This document shows, piece after piece, positions 12,201 to 21,459 of a DNA stretch of 64,000 nt (the first letter of the stretch is position 1; the number at the start of each line of letters is the position of its first letter). Source of the stretch: Paratinospora sagittata. Lineage: Eukaryota; Streptophyta; Magnoliopsida; Ranunculales; Menispermaceae. The stretch covers positions 8,943,501-9,007,500 of the forward strand of contig CM069607.1 in assembly GCA_035771175.1 (NCBI GenBank), given 5' to 3'. The notes below the pieces were generated by a model. It had not been told where the DNA came from, did not search any database, and was given only the letters and a program-made list of their open reading frames with translations. Both the position numbers and the translations under genes were made by a program.

Positions 12201-15200
12201 GTTGACAGAAGATCAACTACTGGATATTGTACGTTTCTTGGTGGGAATTTGGTGACATGGCGAATTAAAAAACAGAATGTAGTGGCCAGATCTAGTGCTG
12301 AAGCAGAATTTCGAGCAATGACACAAGGGTTTTGTGAGCTATTATAGTTGCAGATAATTTTGACAGATTTGAAGATACACTGGGATGACCCTATAAAACT
12401 CTATTGTGACAATAAATCTGCAATTAGCATTGCCCATAACCCAGTTCAACATGATCGAACCAAGCATATAGAGATTGATAGACACTTTATTAAAGAGAAG
12501 CTTGATAGTGGGTTGATCTGTACTCCATATGTGTCTACCAATAATCAGCTCGCCGATATGCTCACTAAAGGGTTAAATCATACTGCATTTCAAGCAAATG
12601 TGTCCAAGCTGGGAATGGTAAACCTTTATTCATCAGCTTGAGGGGGAGTGTTGAGATTTGTTTCCTATACAAATTTATTTTCTGTATAGATTTGTTTCCT
12701 GTACAGAATTATTTCCTTAAGGATTTATTTCCTTTAAGGAATATAGCAGTTACTAAAATTGTAAATGTAGCTATAAGTACATAGCCCTGTATGTCTATAT
12801 ATATGGAGTCCCTCCATTAAGACATCACACAAGAATAAATATCTTTTCCCTTCTCCCGTTAATGTAGGCCATAAAGCCGAACCACATTATATCTTTGTGT
12901 CTTTTATTATTCTAACAGAATCCTAATCTAGGAGCAAGAATTATCTATAAATCTGGGATGCTAGATTGTCAGTCCCTTGCATGGTTGTTTAATATGTGGG
13001 TGATAATGTGCATTGAACATGTACTGACATGGATTTCTTTTATGAAAACTCCTGTTTAGCATGTTGGCTGTAAATGTGAGGGTCAATATAATTTGTATAT
13101 TATTAATAAACTGAATGATTCCTATATATGAAATGTATTACTTGGTTCAATAACTAATGTACTGCAAAATACTAGTGTTCTGTTTTGTCTTTCTCACCTT
13201 TTGTTTCTTTGAACATTATTGAGCCGTTAAGTTAATTTTCTTTGACATAATGCTTCAGTTTCAATAGTTGAGAACTTGACATCAACGTCTAACAATCTAC
13301 TAAAAATGAAAAAAATAAAGTAGATTTATCTCCATGACTCCATCTTTGTTGTTTTTTTCTTGGATCTTTAGTGTGTTTCTTCAAGTGTTTTGCTGTTTGC
13401 ATATTCTAATCTTATATTCGCTCTCAATTTTCAATTTGATTTTTCAATACCCATACTGAATGTATCCCTAGTTGTCCTTTTCTTCGACCTGTATTAACTA
13501 AGGCCTCGTTTCCCATGTTCACACACCTAAGAAAGAAAAGAAAAACCTGGGAGCCCAAAAATCTTTTGAAGCTGGTCACTGATCTAAAATTTTTCTAGAG
13601 AAGCAACAGCATTGATTAGATGTTGCTAGAAAAAAGTGAAAATGATGGAATAATTGCCTGAATAAGATACTTACATGGGAAAAACTTCTTAAGCGTGGTA
13701 GTTAACTGATTGATATCAGTGTTTTCTTTTTGGTAAGGTTTTTTATTTGGCAAATTTTAAAAATTGATCAGCAGAAGGATATTGGTACTGTCGACTCGTC
13801 GTTATGTAGGCATTTTGGCAATGCCTAAGATTTTCCTTGCTTAGGCAAGGTAATGACTGCACATTTCCTTGGAGTGGCATAGGCCATAAAAATTACATAA
13901 TCTCATAGTATAATAGACATAAATTCCTTGCATGTAATATTAAATATGAAAGTCTTTCAAGTTTTTCTGAGAAATTTAAATTTTGAGGGTCATTGCCAAA
14001 CTTAAAACCTTTAAAGAATAGCATACCATTGTAAATAATGTGTTATTGCATTGCTAGTCGGATAGTTGTCTTTTTGAAAAGAAAACATCTTTTTTTTTTA
14101 ATATTAAATATGAAGGTCTTTCAACTTTTTCTGAGAAATTTAAATTTTGAGGGTCATTGCCAAACTTAAAACCTTTAAAGAATAGCATACCATTGTGAAA
14201 AATGTGTTATTGCGTTGCTAGTTGGATAGTTGTCTTTTTGAAAAGAAAACATCTTTTTTAAAATAAACAAGTATTTATGGTTTCTTTTTATAAATTCTAA
14301 GAAAAAGATTTTTATCAATGCACAAAAATAAATAAAGTACAAGGCAAAACCAGGAGTCAGCTAGCCTCTTGGCCCTCTACTCTCTAGAGCAACATAGCCC
14401 AATTCCTTGGTAGATCTGAGAATGTAAAGCACTAGAAGGATTTTCGAAGGACAACGACCATGAGGGTGATATGAACCTAATAGTATTCCTACTAGATACT
14501 GGGTGGAACGATCTTTAAAAATCCATTGGTTCACTCCAAAGCAATGCCAAAAATGGAGTATTGACAAACTATTTTCTGTTTTCGCCCATTTCACTTCCAC
14601 AATGTTTTATGTTTTTCATCTATTTGTATTGTAAGAAGAGTTAAAAGTAAAAAAGAAAAGAAAAGGTTTAAATGCCACTTTCTACTTCTTTAAAATGTTT
14701 TCTCAAATTATTTACGAAGTGCATAAAATCTTGAAAATTATAGAGAAGCTGTATTACCTTCTCATTGGACTGTCTAGGTGATGGTCTAGTCCATACCTAG
14801 ACCATCACCTAGACAACACTAACGTATATGAAGTTTTTTTTTTTTTTTTTTTTAAATGGGCTATTGCCCAGTAAGTGCCACTTTACTGCTATGGGCAGTA
14901 TTAAATTGAACGGGAAATTATTGTAAAGGGTTGAAGTAGCAAGTATCATTTTCGGGTGTTATTAATCCAAATTTAGAAAAGTCTAATCATCTCCTCAATG
15001 TTGTATTTTATATTCTTCTCAAGCTCACAAAAGATCACCTTCCTGTTCCCATATTCTTTCAGGGGCACTTAGTTTCTGATGAAGGGAAAATCTGGAAGTT
15101 GAGTGAATGCCACAATTCACTTCTAGGGACTAGGAATTTTAAACTTTTCCTGCCTTAAATGTCTTCCAGAAATCTTACTTTATTACGCCAACAATCTTGA

Positions 15201-18200
15201 AGCAAGTTCTCAGTTTCTTTCTCATCCCCCCTCCCCATGACTCCTATGAAGCATATCTTCTCTCATATGTATCAATTTACAGATCCTATATCAACCTTGA
15301 TTCATATGATGGTCCATAGCCGTCAATCTCCCTTTATCTTCTCCATATATGATCATAGATATCTACCATCTTAAATTTGAGACATTACTTAAGGAAGATC
15401 ATGGTAATGAGTAGGAGATTTTCAACCAGAGGATCTGAGCTATTGCTGTCTTCTCCATGTTGACAACTGCTATGTAGAACACTTTTATGTACCAGATAGA
15501 TTGATCTAAAAGCTAGAATGAGTGATATGACACTAGATAACTCTTGAGATATCTTCACTGACCATACAAGTTATAAAATTGCTATATACTTTGTATGTTG
15601 CTCCATCCATGCTGACTCAATCGATTCTTATATTGAGTATTTTCTGCCAAATATTGAGGTTGTCCATTATGAGAATATTATAAATCCATGGATTTGCAGT
15701 TTCGGTTGATCTCATGTATATTATTAAGAATTTAACTCCGTTGACTAATAATTTTATGCAGAAAAATCAAGTTGTTTTATTGAATACCACTTTGTTTGTT
15801 TGTCATGTGGTTGACAAATAGATTTTGTTGGAGGTTGTTGTGTTACTATATAGCATGAGAATCTTGAGGTTAATTATTCATGCCATGCTAGGGAAGTCTC
15901 TTTTGGGATTTGATTAGGGGGTTCCCATTCTATGGAGGATGGTATTGTCAAAATTGTGAGATAAGGGACCTTTGGTGAGAGGGGCATTGTAGCAGTTGAA
16001 GGTCATTTTGGAAGTGCATTTGGAACTAGGTATTGATTTGTTGGTGTGGAGAGATCGTACTATTACAATTACAAAAATCCATTCTTAAGAGATATCTTGA
16101 CTCCATATTCATATATGAAAAGAAAGTTTGATATAGTAGTTTAGAATATATATACGGTTGAGGGCCATCATATATGAAAAGGAGAGTTTGATATATTCAT
16201 TATATATTTGTTTAGAATATATGTATGAGTGCCAATGGGGATGTTGGCACGGTGGTCGCTTCACATTTCCAAACACCAGAGATCATGAGTTCGAGTTGTG
16301 GGAAGCGCTGCAGCTTGGCAAACATGTATTTGGGGCACTCTGACCGGGGTAAAGGCTTCCATGGTTTGGGTACGTGTTATGGGGAACATGACAGATTACC
16401 AAACACGACTTTCGGTGGATTTGTAGAGGGCTCCATCGTTCTCCCTCCTCGGTGAGGGGACTGGTGGGTTTAAGTGGGCTTCATACCCCTTGGGATAGAT
16501 CTGGTCAACCTAACATGTTGATTTGTATCTTCTCAAAAAAAAAAACAAAAAAAACAAAAAAAAAAAAACAAAAGAATATATGGATGACAGCTGGTTAAAG
16601 AAATATGAATAGTTAGGAGATAGAATAAACTTTTAGCTTCAGTTTGTCTTCGGCTTTTAGTAAACATTAGTCATGCATATTCATATTTTTTAACTTCATC
16701 TAATCTATCTTATTTAACCCACAATTGTTCTACTTTTCCATCTTCCCGTAGTCTGTGTTTTTCCCTTCCATGTGAGTATACGTCATCCCTACATTCTTTC
16801 TTTTTTAGGTTTAGTTTGCGTTCTTATTTTATTCCTTCCGCTTGGTCATTTGATTTTTCATAAATAGATCAGTATTGAGCTTTGTTCATTGTGCAAATTC
16901 TCTAGGTAATCGGTAGATCATTTTTTGATCTACTATGTCTGGCTGGAGTTATCTTGGTTCTTTTGACTTTTATATTTTTCTTGTTCAGCTTCCTGGTGTC
17001 TTGTAATGCTTGCTTTTATGACTTTAGACTTCAAGTCTCCTTGGTTTTAGCGCCTTCATCAACAAATATTTCAATGTTTTGGTTTTCAGTGCTGTATTAC
17101 AGTTATGTTTTCATTTGTCTTTATTTGCATTCTTACTTCACTGGGTGCTCACTTTTTTTTAATGTTCTCTTAAAACACCCGATACTCCGTAGTAGTTGCT
17201 ATCTGACCTGTTGCTTCTTGCAGGTTCGTACTTTAAACAACCATGGGGCATCAAGTGAGGAGAAGGAGAACTTTTTCTATGCATTTTTAGGGGAGGTCAG
17301 AATATTAGGTGTTTTGAAGAAACATTCCTGCATTGTAGAAATATATGGTCATCAGATCTCATCGAAGTGGGACAATGTGATAGACGGAAATGTTGACCAT
17401 CATTTATTACAGTCTGCAATTGTAATGGAGCACATTAAAGGGGGATCGCTAAACGTATGTTCACATCAAACATTAAATTCTCACGTTTTCTCCCACTTTC
17501 TTTAGTTTAACGCTACTTTACTTGTATTACTTTATACATAACAGAGTTACATTGCAAAGCTATCAAAAAGTGGAGAGAAGCATGTACCATTGGAGTTGGC
17601 ATTGTTTATTGCCAGGGATGTAGCATGTGCACTGGTGGAGTTGCATTCCAAGCACATCATTCATCGAGATATAAAAAGTGAAAACATTTTAATTGATTTG
17701 GATAGAAAGACAGCTGATAACCCACCAGTTGTCAAACTTTGTGATTTCGATAGGGCAATTCCTTTGCGGTCTTCATCACATACATGTTGCATATCTCATC
17801 GAGGAATACCTCCACCTGATATTTGTGTTGGGACACCTCGCTGGATGGCTCCAGAAGTGCTGCGGGCTATGCATACAAGGAATGCATATGGTCTGGTAAG
17901 TTAATTGTAGGTGATTAGCAACTCCAAGATAAATGATCATCATCCTTATTATGTAAATTCTAAAACATATGTTTAAAAATTTCTTGAGTCTTGTTCTCCA
18001 GAAATGTTTTTCATCTTGGATTTTTGGTATTCTGTTATTTGAATTGCATTTTGTATATACTAATGCATGTGGAAAGCACCTGTTCTTTGTCATGCTAATT
18101 TTTATCCACCATTCCAGTCTTTTTGGCTGTGTATCCATTATCTGTAGTTTCCGGATGATCTCTTAACAACTTTCTTCCTTAGAACTCTTTGTAAAGTAAT

Positions 18201-21087
18201 TGTAGTGATGTTGCTTCAACATTTATTGGTGTTTTTGACGTTCAAAGGTCCACTTCATCTTTACCCAGTTTGGATCTTCATTTTCATGAAATGTTGTTAA
18301 CATGAATACTCACCAACATCCATTATCTGTAGCAGTGTTGTCATGGTGGCTCCTAGGCGGTTTGGGGAGGTCTAAGCAAATATTTTTTTTAAAGGATTTT
18401 TTTTTTTGTTTTGTTGAAACCTGCAAATCCTCTCCCTCCTCCTACTTCGACTTCTGCAAACCCTAAATACATTTATGTATATGATTATTAATTTATATTA
18501 TATAAATTAATAATTATTTAATATATAAATTAAATTAATAATTACATATATATGGAGTGAGGGACCAATGAATAAATAAATAAAATTTTCAGGGACCTCT
18601 AAATAAATATTTTATATCTCGCCTAGGCCCCGCCTCGCCTAATTAAGGTTTACCGCCTACCATCGCCTTTCTGCCTTAACAACACTGATCTGTAGATCTG
18701 GATGATCTCTTAACAACTTTCTTCCTTAGAACTCATTGTAGAGTGATTGTTGCAATGTTGCTTCAACGATTACTGGTGTTCCTGATGTTCAAAGGTCTCT
18801 TCATCTTTACTTACCCAATTTAGACCTTCATTTACTTGAAATGTTGGTAACATGAATACTTATTATTATAAGGGTATGTGTCATTCAGGAGCCGGCTCCA
18901 TGTAGTCGGGAAAAGGCTTAGTGGAGTTGAGTATGTGTCATTCAGGCACTAGAAACTAGAATCCTGTGTTGGTCTTTTCTTTTGGTCTGTGTTTCTCTTG
19001 CTTCATCTCAATCTAAGACCATTCCTTGCTTTTGTTTTATTTATGGACTGCGTTAATCAATAGTGCTATCAGCTTAATCATCAATACAAATCGTTATCTC
19101 TATGCTATATGCTATTGATGTATTGAATCCTTTTTTTTTAAAATCCTATAGAGGTTATATTTTCTAAGAGGGTGGAGGAACACATTTTTCTTCATTAGCC
19201 TGACCCAAATCAAGTCTTGCATTTTTTACTACCTTCAAGTTACAGTCTCAGCTAATCAAAAAAGAGAAAAAAAAGAAAAGAAAGGAAAAGGTTGCACCAT
19301 ACTTTTTTTGCTGGTGTAAGCTTGGTTTTCATACTTTCTTTTATTTATTATGTGCTATTCATGCTACCTAGATGATTTTGAGTGACTACATTATTGATTT
19401 TTTGTTTCTATTTTGCCACTTATCCAGCTTGTCCTGTATGTTGTCTTAGGCTTTTTAGCTGCATATTATGTGTTCATAATGCTTGACTAGTGTTGTGGTC
19501 CTTCTATGAATACTTTCATCCCATTTTAGTTTTATTATCTGAATACTCGAAACATTTGATATGACTTTTGAGTTCAACCACCTTGCCCCTAATTTCCTTA
19601 TTCTAACATTTGCATTGTGAGCAAAAAATGAAGAATAATGGTTAATTATTTTTTGTTTCCTTGCAAAAATATAAGAAAAATGGAGAATAATGGTTTGTTT
19701 GGTAATTCTACTCATCCTTTACTTCAACTAGAAAATGAAATTCCATCCGCTTTAAAAGTTTTAAGCTGAGGTAGAGGTCATTAATATAATTACCAAAGAG
19801 TGGAGAAATTTGCTATTCTTTACTTCTTTTAGAGGTTGCAACTAGATTTACCTATGTTTACTAATTAGTTAGATTTATTTTATTTTTTTTCATTGTGGTG
19901 TGCTCTTACACAGACCCAGACTAAAGGTTTTTGTGAAACTGGGAACCTAAATATTGTCATTTAACATGTAATTGACCTGCTTGCTTCTGACTCCATGATT
20001 ATGCCAGGTGAGGGGAAATGTTCAAATGGCATTGAGACACTTTTTGGTTGTGTTGTGCCTGGATCTGCAACCTCAATCATTGGCAGCATCTTTAGCCTAA
20101 AAGATAGTACTATTGATGGAATAACGAAGGAGTTATTAGGTAGCAATTGTGGGGATCCTAACAATAGTGAAACGTCGCTAAGACTTGGGGTTCTTCCATG
20201 TTATTTTGTGATTTACATATATTGGGATCATTTATGATCTGGTTTATTCCAATCGGTCATCATATGAAATCTTCTAGGGTCTTCTAACTTCTCCATTGCC
20301 TTGTATTTGGTTTTGTTGTTTATATTTACTTGTACACACACATATTATTGGAGCTCAGTTACTGACAAGGTTAGCTGCTAAATTGTGGTCACTATTCTTG
20401 CGACCCAATCCTTACAGGACATTTTGTGCTGTGAAAATGTTCATATGAAACAAGCATGAATATTTTTTTTATAGCTTTTGAATGTGCTCTTTGGAGTAAA
20501 TTGTTGGTTCTTCTGTTGTGGTATATTTTTAGGTAACATGGTAATTTTTATTATGTGGTTGCAGGAAGTGGACATTTGGTCATATGGGTGCCTTCTTCTG
20601 GAATTGCTCACACTGGATGTTCCTTATGCGGGGGTACCGGAATCAGAAATCCATGAGTTACTTCAGGTAGGTATTGTTAAATTTGGTTTGTGTTTGTCAT
20701 TTAGCAACAGATAAGAAAGAAAAACTGATCCCTACAGTCAAGGGGTGAAGAAATTTATGGCGGGCCTCCCTTGAACCAATTTCAATTTAATTACATGCTT
20801 TGGTTGGTATTTGATTATGTCCTGAGATGTAAGATTATTGAATATTTGCCATCTTTGATTTGATGCAGATGGGTCAGCGACCACCACTCCCTGATAAATT
20901 GGATGCGTTGAGATCACCAGAGCTGGAGGGAGTCGAAGCAAAAACCGAATCAAAAGTCACAATGAAATTCCTTGTTGATCTATTCCATCAGTGTACCCAA
21001 GGGAATCCTAGTGATCGTCCAACGGCAGTAAAACTGTTTGACATGCTTCGGGCACATGCCGATTCTTTTACATGTTCCAAGAGCTAA
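3025..21087 (+). CDS. LRR / EDR1-domain / Raf-like protein kinase gene, 5' end outside the window (AT1G04210-like)
   Basis: Ten exons join in one open frame of 945 residues plus stop: 3025-3289, 4213-4372, 4485-5226, 5602-6028, 6148-6329, 7066-7225, 17224-17454, 17545-17895, 20565-20666, 20869-21087. All introns are GT-AG and phases agree. The order is LRR repeats, a Ser/acid-rich linker, an EDR1/CTR1-type domain (5602-7225) and a kinase domain (from 7066). The kinase shows the VAK lysine (7223-7225), HRDIKSEN, a DFD in place of DFG, and GTPRWMAPE, which is Raf-like MAPKKK style. From memory, Arabidopsis AT1G04210 has the same architecture and is about 1,110 residues long, so roughly 170 N-terminal residues should be encoded left of the window. 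The first visible base (3025) is the third base of a codon, which proves an upstream exon. Role: cytosolic Ser/Thr kinase signalling is inferred; substrates are unknown. Confidence 0.93.
4213..4372 (+). CDS. Kinase gene exon: LRR cap
   Basis: Begins YNKL and contains a Cys-rich stretch (CCQIPPWICC) typical of the end of the LRR block in this family, then an acidic linker. The acceptor is ATTATTAAG and the donor is AATG|GTGAGG. It joins in phase to the exons on both sides. Confidence 0.88.
4485..5226 (+). CDS. Kinase gene exon: basic then Ser/acid-rich linker
   Basis: Encodes a strongly basic patch near its start (SARRRRKGWKRHDLQQKARQ) that could act as a nuclear or acidic-partner binding signal. 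About 200 residues rich in Ser, Asp, Glu and Asn follow, probably disordered, then a conserved segment (LPDGFYDPGRDRPFMPL) leading into the EDR1 domain. The largest exon of the gene. Confidence 0.92.
5335..5532 (-). mobile_element. tRNA-derived SINE, minus strand, in a kinase intron
   Basis: Read on the minus strand it begins near 5532 with an A-box-like TGGTGCAGTTGGTAAAGAGG and a B-box-like AGATTCAACTC, and ends in a poly(A) tract (the T-run at 5335-5351). It is flanked by imperfect direct repeats, CATTAAGCCATATATATTTG (5315-5334) and CATTAGCCATATATTTG (5533-5549), which read as a target-site duplication. It lies between the exons ending 5226 and starting 5602. Confidence 0.75.
5602..6028 (+). 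CDS. Kinase gene exon: EDR1 domain, part 1
   Basis: First part of the EDR1/CTR1-type domain, ending with WGVCRHRAVLMK. The Cys codon of GVCRHRA is at 6002-6004; by position it corresponds to the nucleophile of transglutaminase-like folds. The acceptor is TTTCCTTCAG and the donor is AAG|GTGATT. Confidence 0.92.
6148..6329 (+). CDS. Kinase gene exon: EDR1 domain, part 2
   Basis: Continues the domain with PPIPCELVRGYLD, HAWNTI (His codon 6217-6219) and VVDTC (Asp codon 6274-6276). Together with the Cys of the previous exon these form a Cys-His-Asp arrangement. The acceptor is AATGTTGCAG; the donor is TGCAG|GTGCTT and splits an Arg codon. Confidence 0.92.
6330..7065 (+). other. Intron of the kinase gene
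   Basis: AT/T-rich intron with GT at 6330 and CTTTCTTTCAG at its end. No inserted element or coding potential is apparent. Confidence 0.8.
7066..7225 (+). CDS. Kinase gene exon: end of EDR1 domain and kinase N-lobe start
   Basis: Runs from the end of the EDR1 domain (YIPSSRIP) into the first kinase strands. The Gly-rich loop is degenerate (KAGSSSLIQCKF). The exon ends with the codon of the predicted ATP-anchoring lysine (AVAK). The next exon is almost 10 kb away. Confidence 0.92.
7518..7806 (+). repeat. 5' LTR of the intronic copia element
   Basis: 289 bp from TGTTGAG to TAACA. It is 20 bp longer than the 3' LTR because its first 20 bases are tandemly repeated (7518-7537 and 7538-7557). Confidence 0.92.
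8045..8205 (+). repeat. Tandem ~36-bp degenerate repeats in the copia leader
   Basis: Between the 5' LTR and gag, a unit beginning CGCGATCACTGTTCACTGTT and continuing with a TTCCTTCT pyrimidine tract recurs about four to five times with substitutions and short indels. Confidence 0.7.
8274..9218 (+). CDS. Copia gag (intronic element)
   Basis: 314 residues starting at an ATG after an A-tract. Retrotransposon Gag region with YLKWSQLV near residue 35 and a CCHC zinc knuckle CTYCQKTRHTREKC near residue 262. The frame ends at 9218 and the protease frame starts in another register (9137 onward), so a frameshift separates gag from pol. A nucleocapsid role is inherited from the family. Confidence 0.85.
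   Translation: MSVTSETVQIEETVDKIEKGELPNIQAAYRLDGKSYLKWSQLVRTFLKGRGKLSHLLGTGPTPGDPKFRAWDNEDASIMAWLWNSMAPNISDTCMFLTTAKDIWDAVHQTYSKAHDAAQVYEIKVKVGTTKQGNMTVTLYANVLKNLWQELDHYRCIETKCPADAVILKNYIQKDRVYDFLAGHNAEFDQVRVQTLSKELLTLNETISAIRTEESRRNVMLTPQKLEGSAMIANWGNDQRTHTPRAESSKVPNRDNRDNLRCTYCQKTRHTREKCWKLHGKPSTSSKEWGYNGGQQKPVAKHICLLNQQLQPPR
9137..12641 (+). pseudogene. Copia pol pseudogene (protease, integrase, RT, RNase H)
   Basis: The aspartic protease motif IDSGATDHM is near 9376. The integrase core spans about 9930-10260, with HSDIWG and FRSDNA, and breaks by frameshift after the TPQQNG motif near 10250. RT and RNase H share one frame from 11031 to 12641, with YVDD at 11685-11696 and TRPDIAYAVS, but in-frame stops occur at 11841-11843 and 12345-12347. 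Additional frame changes lie near 9589 and 10218. The element cannot encode a full polyprotein. Confidence 0.9.
12649..12917 (+). repeat. 3' LTR of the intronic copia element
   Basis: 269 bp, TGTTGAG...TAACA, directly after the polypurine tract. It aligns with 7538-7806 with about six differences seen by eye and lacks the 20-bp terminal duplication of the 5' LTR. Confidence 0.92.
13935..14262. repeat. Tandem duplication, 164-bp period
   Basis: The segment from 13935 (TAATATTAAATATGAA) is repeated from 14099 with only a handful of differences. Both copies contain TGAGGGTCATTGCC and end in AAAAGAAAACATCTTTTTT. Non-coding, inside the large kinase intron. Confidence 0.9.
14772..14814. repeat. 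Perfect inverted repeat, 18-bp arms, 7-nt loop
   Basis: The arms GTCTAGGTGATGGTCTAG (14772-14789) and CTAGACCATCACCTAGAC (14797-14814) are exact reverse complements around the loop TCCATAC. A long T-run follows at about 14837-14853. Function unknown; it would form a stable hairpin in the intron transcript. Confidence 0.85.
16229..16572 (+). mobile_element. tRNA-derived SINE with poly(A) tail and TSD
   Basis: Starts GTGCCAATGGGGATGTTGGC and has an A-box-like TGGCACGGTGGTCGC (about 16244) and a B-box-like GAGTTCGAGT (about 16289), the pol III promoter pair of tRNA-derived SINEs. It ends in an A-rich tail (about 16537-16572). It is flanked by AGAATATATGTATGA (16214-16228) and AGAATATATGGATGA (16573-16587), a 15-bp TSD with one mismatch. 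Confidence 0.88.
17224..17454 (+). CDS. Kinase gene exon: kinase N-lobe, helix C region
   Basis: Encodes VRTLN..., helix C with a conserved Glu (GEVRILGVLKKH), and the hinge (IVMEHIKGGSLN). The acceptor is TGCTTCTTGCAG and the donor is AAC|GTATGT. Reading phase is preserved across the 9,998-base intron. Confidence 0.92.
17545..17895 (+). CDS. Kinase gene exon: catalytic and activation loops
   Basis: Encodes the catalytic loop HRDIKSEN (Asp codon 17668-17670), the metal-binding motif as DFD (17743-17751), and GTPRWMAPE in the activation segment. The first two catalytic Asps are present, so activity is plausible despite the Gly-to-Asp change after DF. Confidence 0.94.
18135..18864. repeat. 185-bp tandem duplication interrupted by a MITE
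   Basis: Copy 1 is 18135-18319. Copy 2 begins at 18320 (CCATTATCTGTAG), is split by the MITE at 18333-18687 plus its 8-bp TSD, and continues from 18696 (ATCTGGATGATCTCTTAAC) to about 18864. The copies differ by scattered substitutions and a short indel. Confidence 0.88.
18333..18687. mobile_element. hAT-type MITE, 355 bp, 8-bp TSD
   Basis: The terminal inverted repeats begin CAGTGTTGT on both strands (CAGTGTTGTCATGG and, inverted, CAGTGTTGTTAAGG). Perfect 8-bp direct repeats ATCTGTAG flank the element (18325-18332 and 18688-18695), as expected for hAT transposition. The interior is AT-rich with CGCCT-rich subterminal parts and no coding sequence. Confidence 0.9.
18874..18946. mobile_element. 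Short (41-bp) retroposon fragment with 16-bp TSD
   Basis: The direct repeat GTATGTGTCATTCAGG occurs at 18874-18889 and 18931-18946 around a 41-bp insert. The insert carries CATGTAGTCGGGAAAAGGCTT, close to a segment common in plant short retroposons. Most likely a strongly 5'-truncated SINE or LINE tail. Confidence 0.6.
20565..20666 (+). CDS. Kinase gene exon: helix F
   Basis: Encodes EVDIWSYGCLLLELLTL, the canonical helix F of protein kinases. The acceptor is TGTGGTTGCAG and the donor is CAG|GTAGGT. Confidence 0.93.
20869..21087 (+). CDS. Kinase gene last exon: C-lobe end and stop
   Basis: Encodes the end of the C-lobe including FHQCTQGNPSDRPTA, the usual kinase subdomain XI Arg region, then a short tail and the TAA stop at 21085-21087. 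The 3' UTR presumably runs to about 21.4 kb; no single poly(A) signal stands out. Confidence 0.93.
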   Translation: MGQRPPLPDKLDALRSPELEGVEAKTESKVTMKFLVDLFHQCTQGNPSDRPTAVKLFDMLRAHADSFTCSKS

Positions 21088-21459
21088 GAACCGCGAGAAC
21101 ATTGCCACCATATCTCACCCTTAATTTTGTAGCTGCTAATTCCGAGGTTACCATTTCATCCGAGATTCTTGAGGTCGATTCAGTCTTGAGTTATAGACCA
21201 TGTTAGATGTAGTTAGAGAGCGGTCTCACTGATTTATGTCACCTGTTAAAAGTCTCGTGTGTCTAATTAGTTCCCTAGCTTCAATTGGCTGCACTAGAGA
21301 TATCACCTGGTTTCATATACTCCATTGTTACAACAAATGGTATATTATTATATCTACTGCAAGCAAAAATAAATTTGTCCAAAATACTGGTGTTCCCAAT
21401 CAGAATATTAGTTGCTCATTCAAAAGATTTGGTAGCAATTGATATTTATTCTGCTGTCT

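Larger units (their letters stand above)
7518..12917 (+). mobile_element. Full-length but defective Ty1/copia LTR retrotransposon
   Basis: Two LTRs (7518-7806 and 12649-12917) bound an internal region with a primer-binding site TGGTATCAGAGA just after the 5' LTR (from 7807) and a polypurine tract GAGGGGGAG before the 3' LTR. Flanks are GAACC (7513-7517) and GAATC (12918-12922), a 5-bp TSD with one mismatch. Order gag, protease, integrase, reverse transcriptase, RNase H identifies copia. By eye the LTRs differ at about six sites over 269 aligned bases, so the insertion is fairly recent. Frameshifts and stops in pol show the copy is non-functional. It lies in the sense orientation in the kinase intron. 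Confidence 0.95.
7226..17223 (+). other. Giant (about 10 kb) intron of the kinase gene
   Basis: GT donor at 7226 and CTTCTTGCAG acceptor ending 17223. It holds a full-length copia element (7518-12917), a 164-bp tandem duplication (13935-14262), an 18-bp perfect hairpin (14772-14814) and a SINE (16229-16572). Between these lies AT-rich sequence in which I see no gene. Confidence 0.85.
17896..20564 (+). other. Intron of the kinase gene between activation loop and helix F
   Basis: GT at 17896 and TTGCAG ending 20564. It contains a 185-bp tandem duplication interrupted by a hAT-type MITE and a 41-bp retroposon fragment with a 16-bp TSD. An 80-codon open frame at 19995-20237 has no recognised similarity and is not needed to join the kinase exons. 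Confidence 0.85.

Noticed and set aside
14361..14600. 79-codon minus-strand open frame in the kinase intron
   Set aside because: No recognisable motif, intronic, and no splice or start context; treated as chance.
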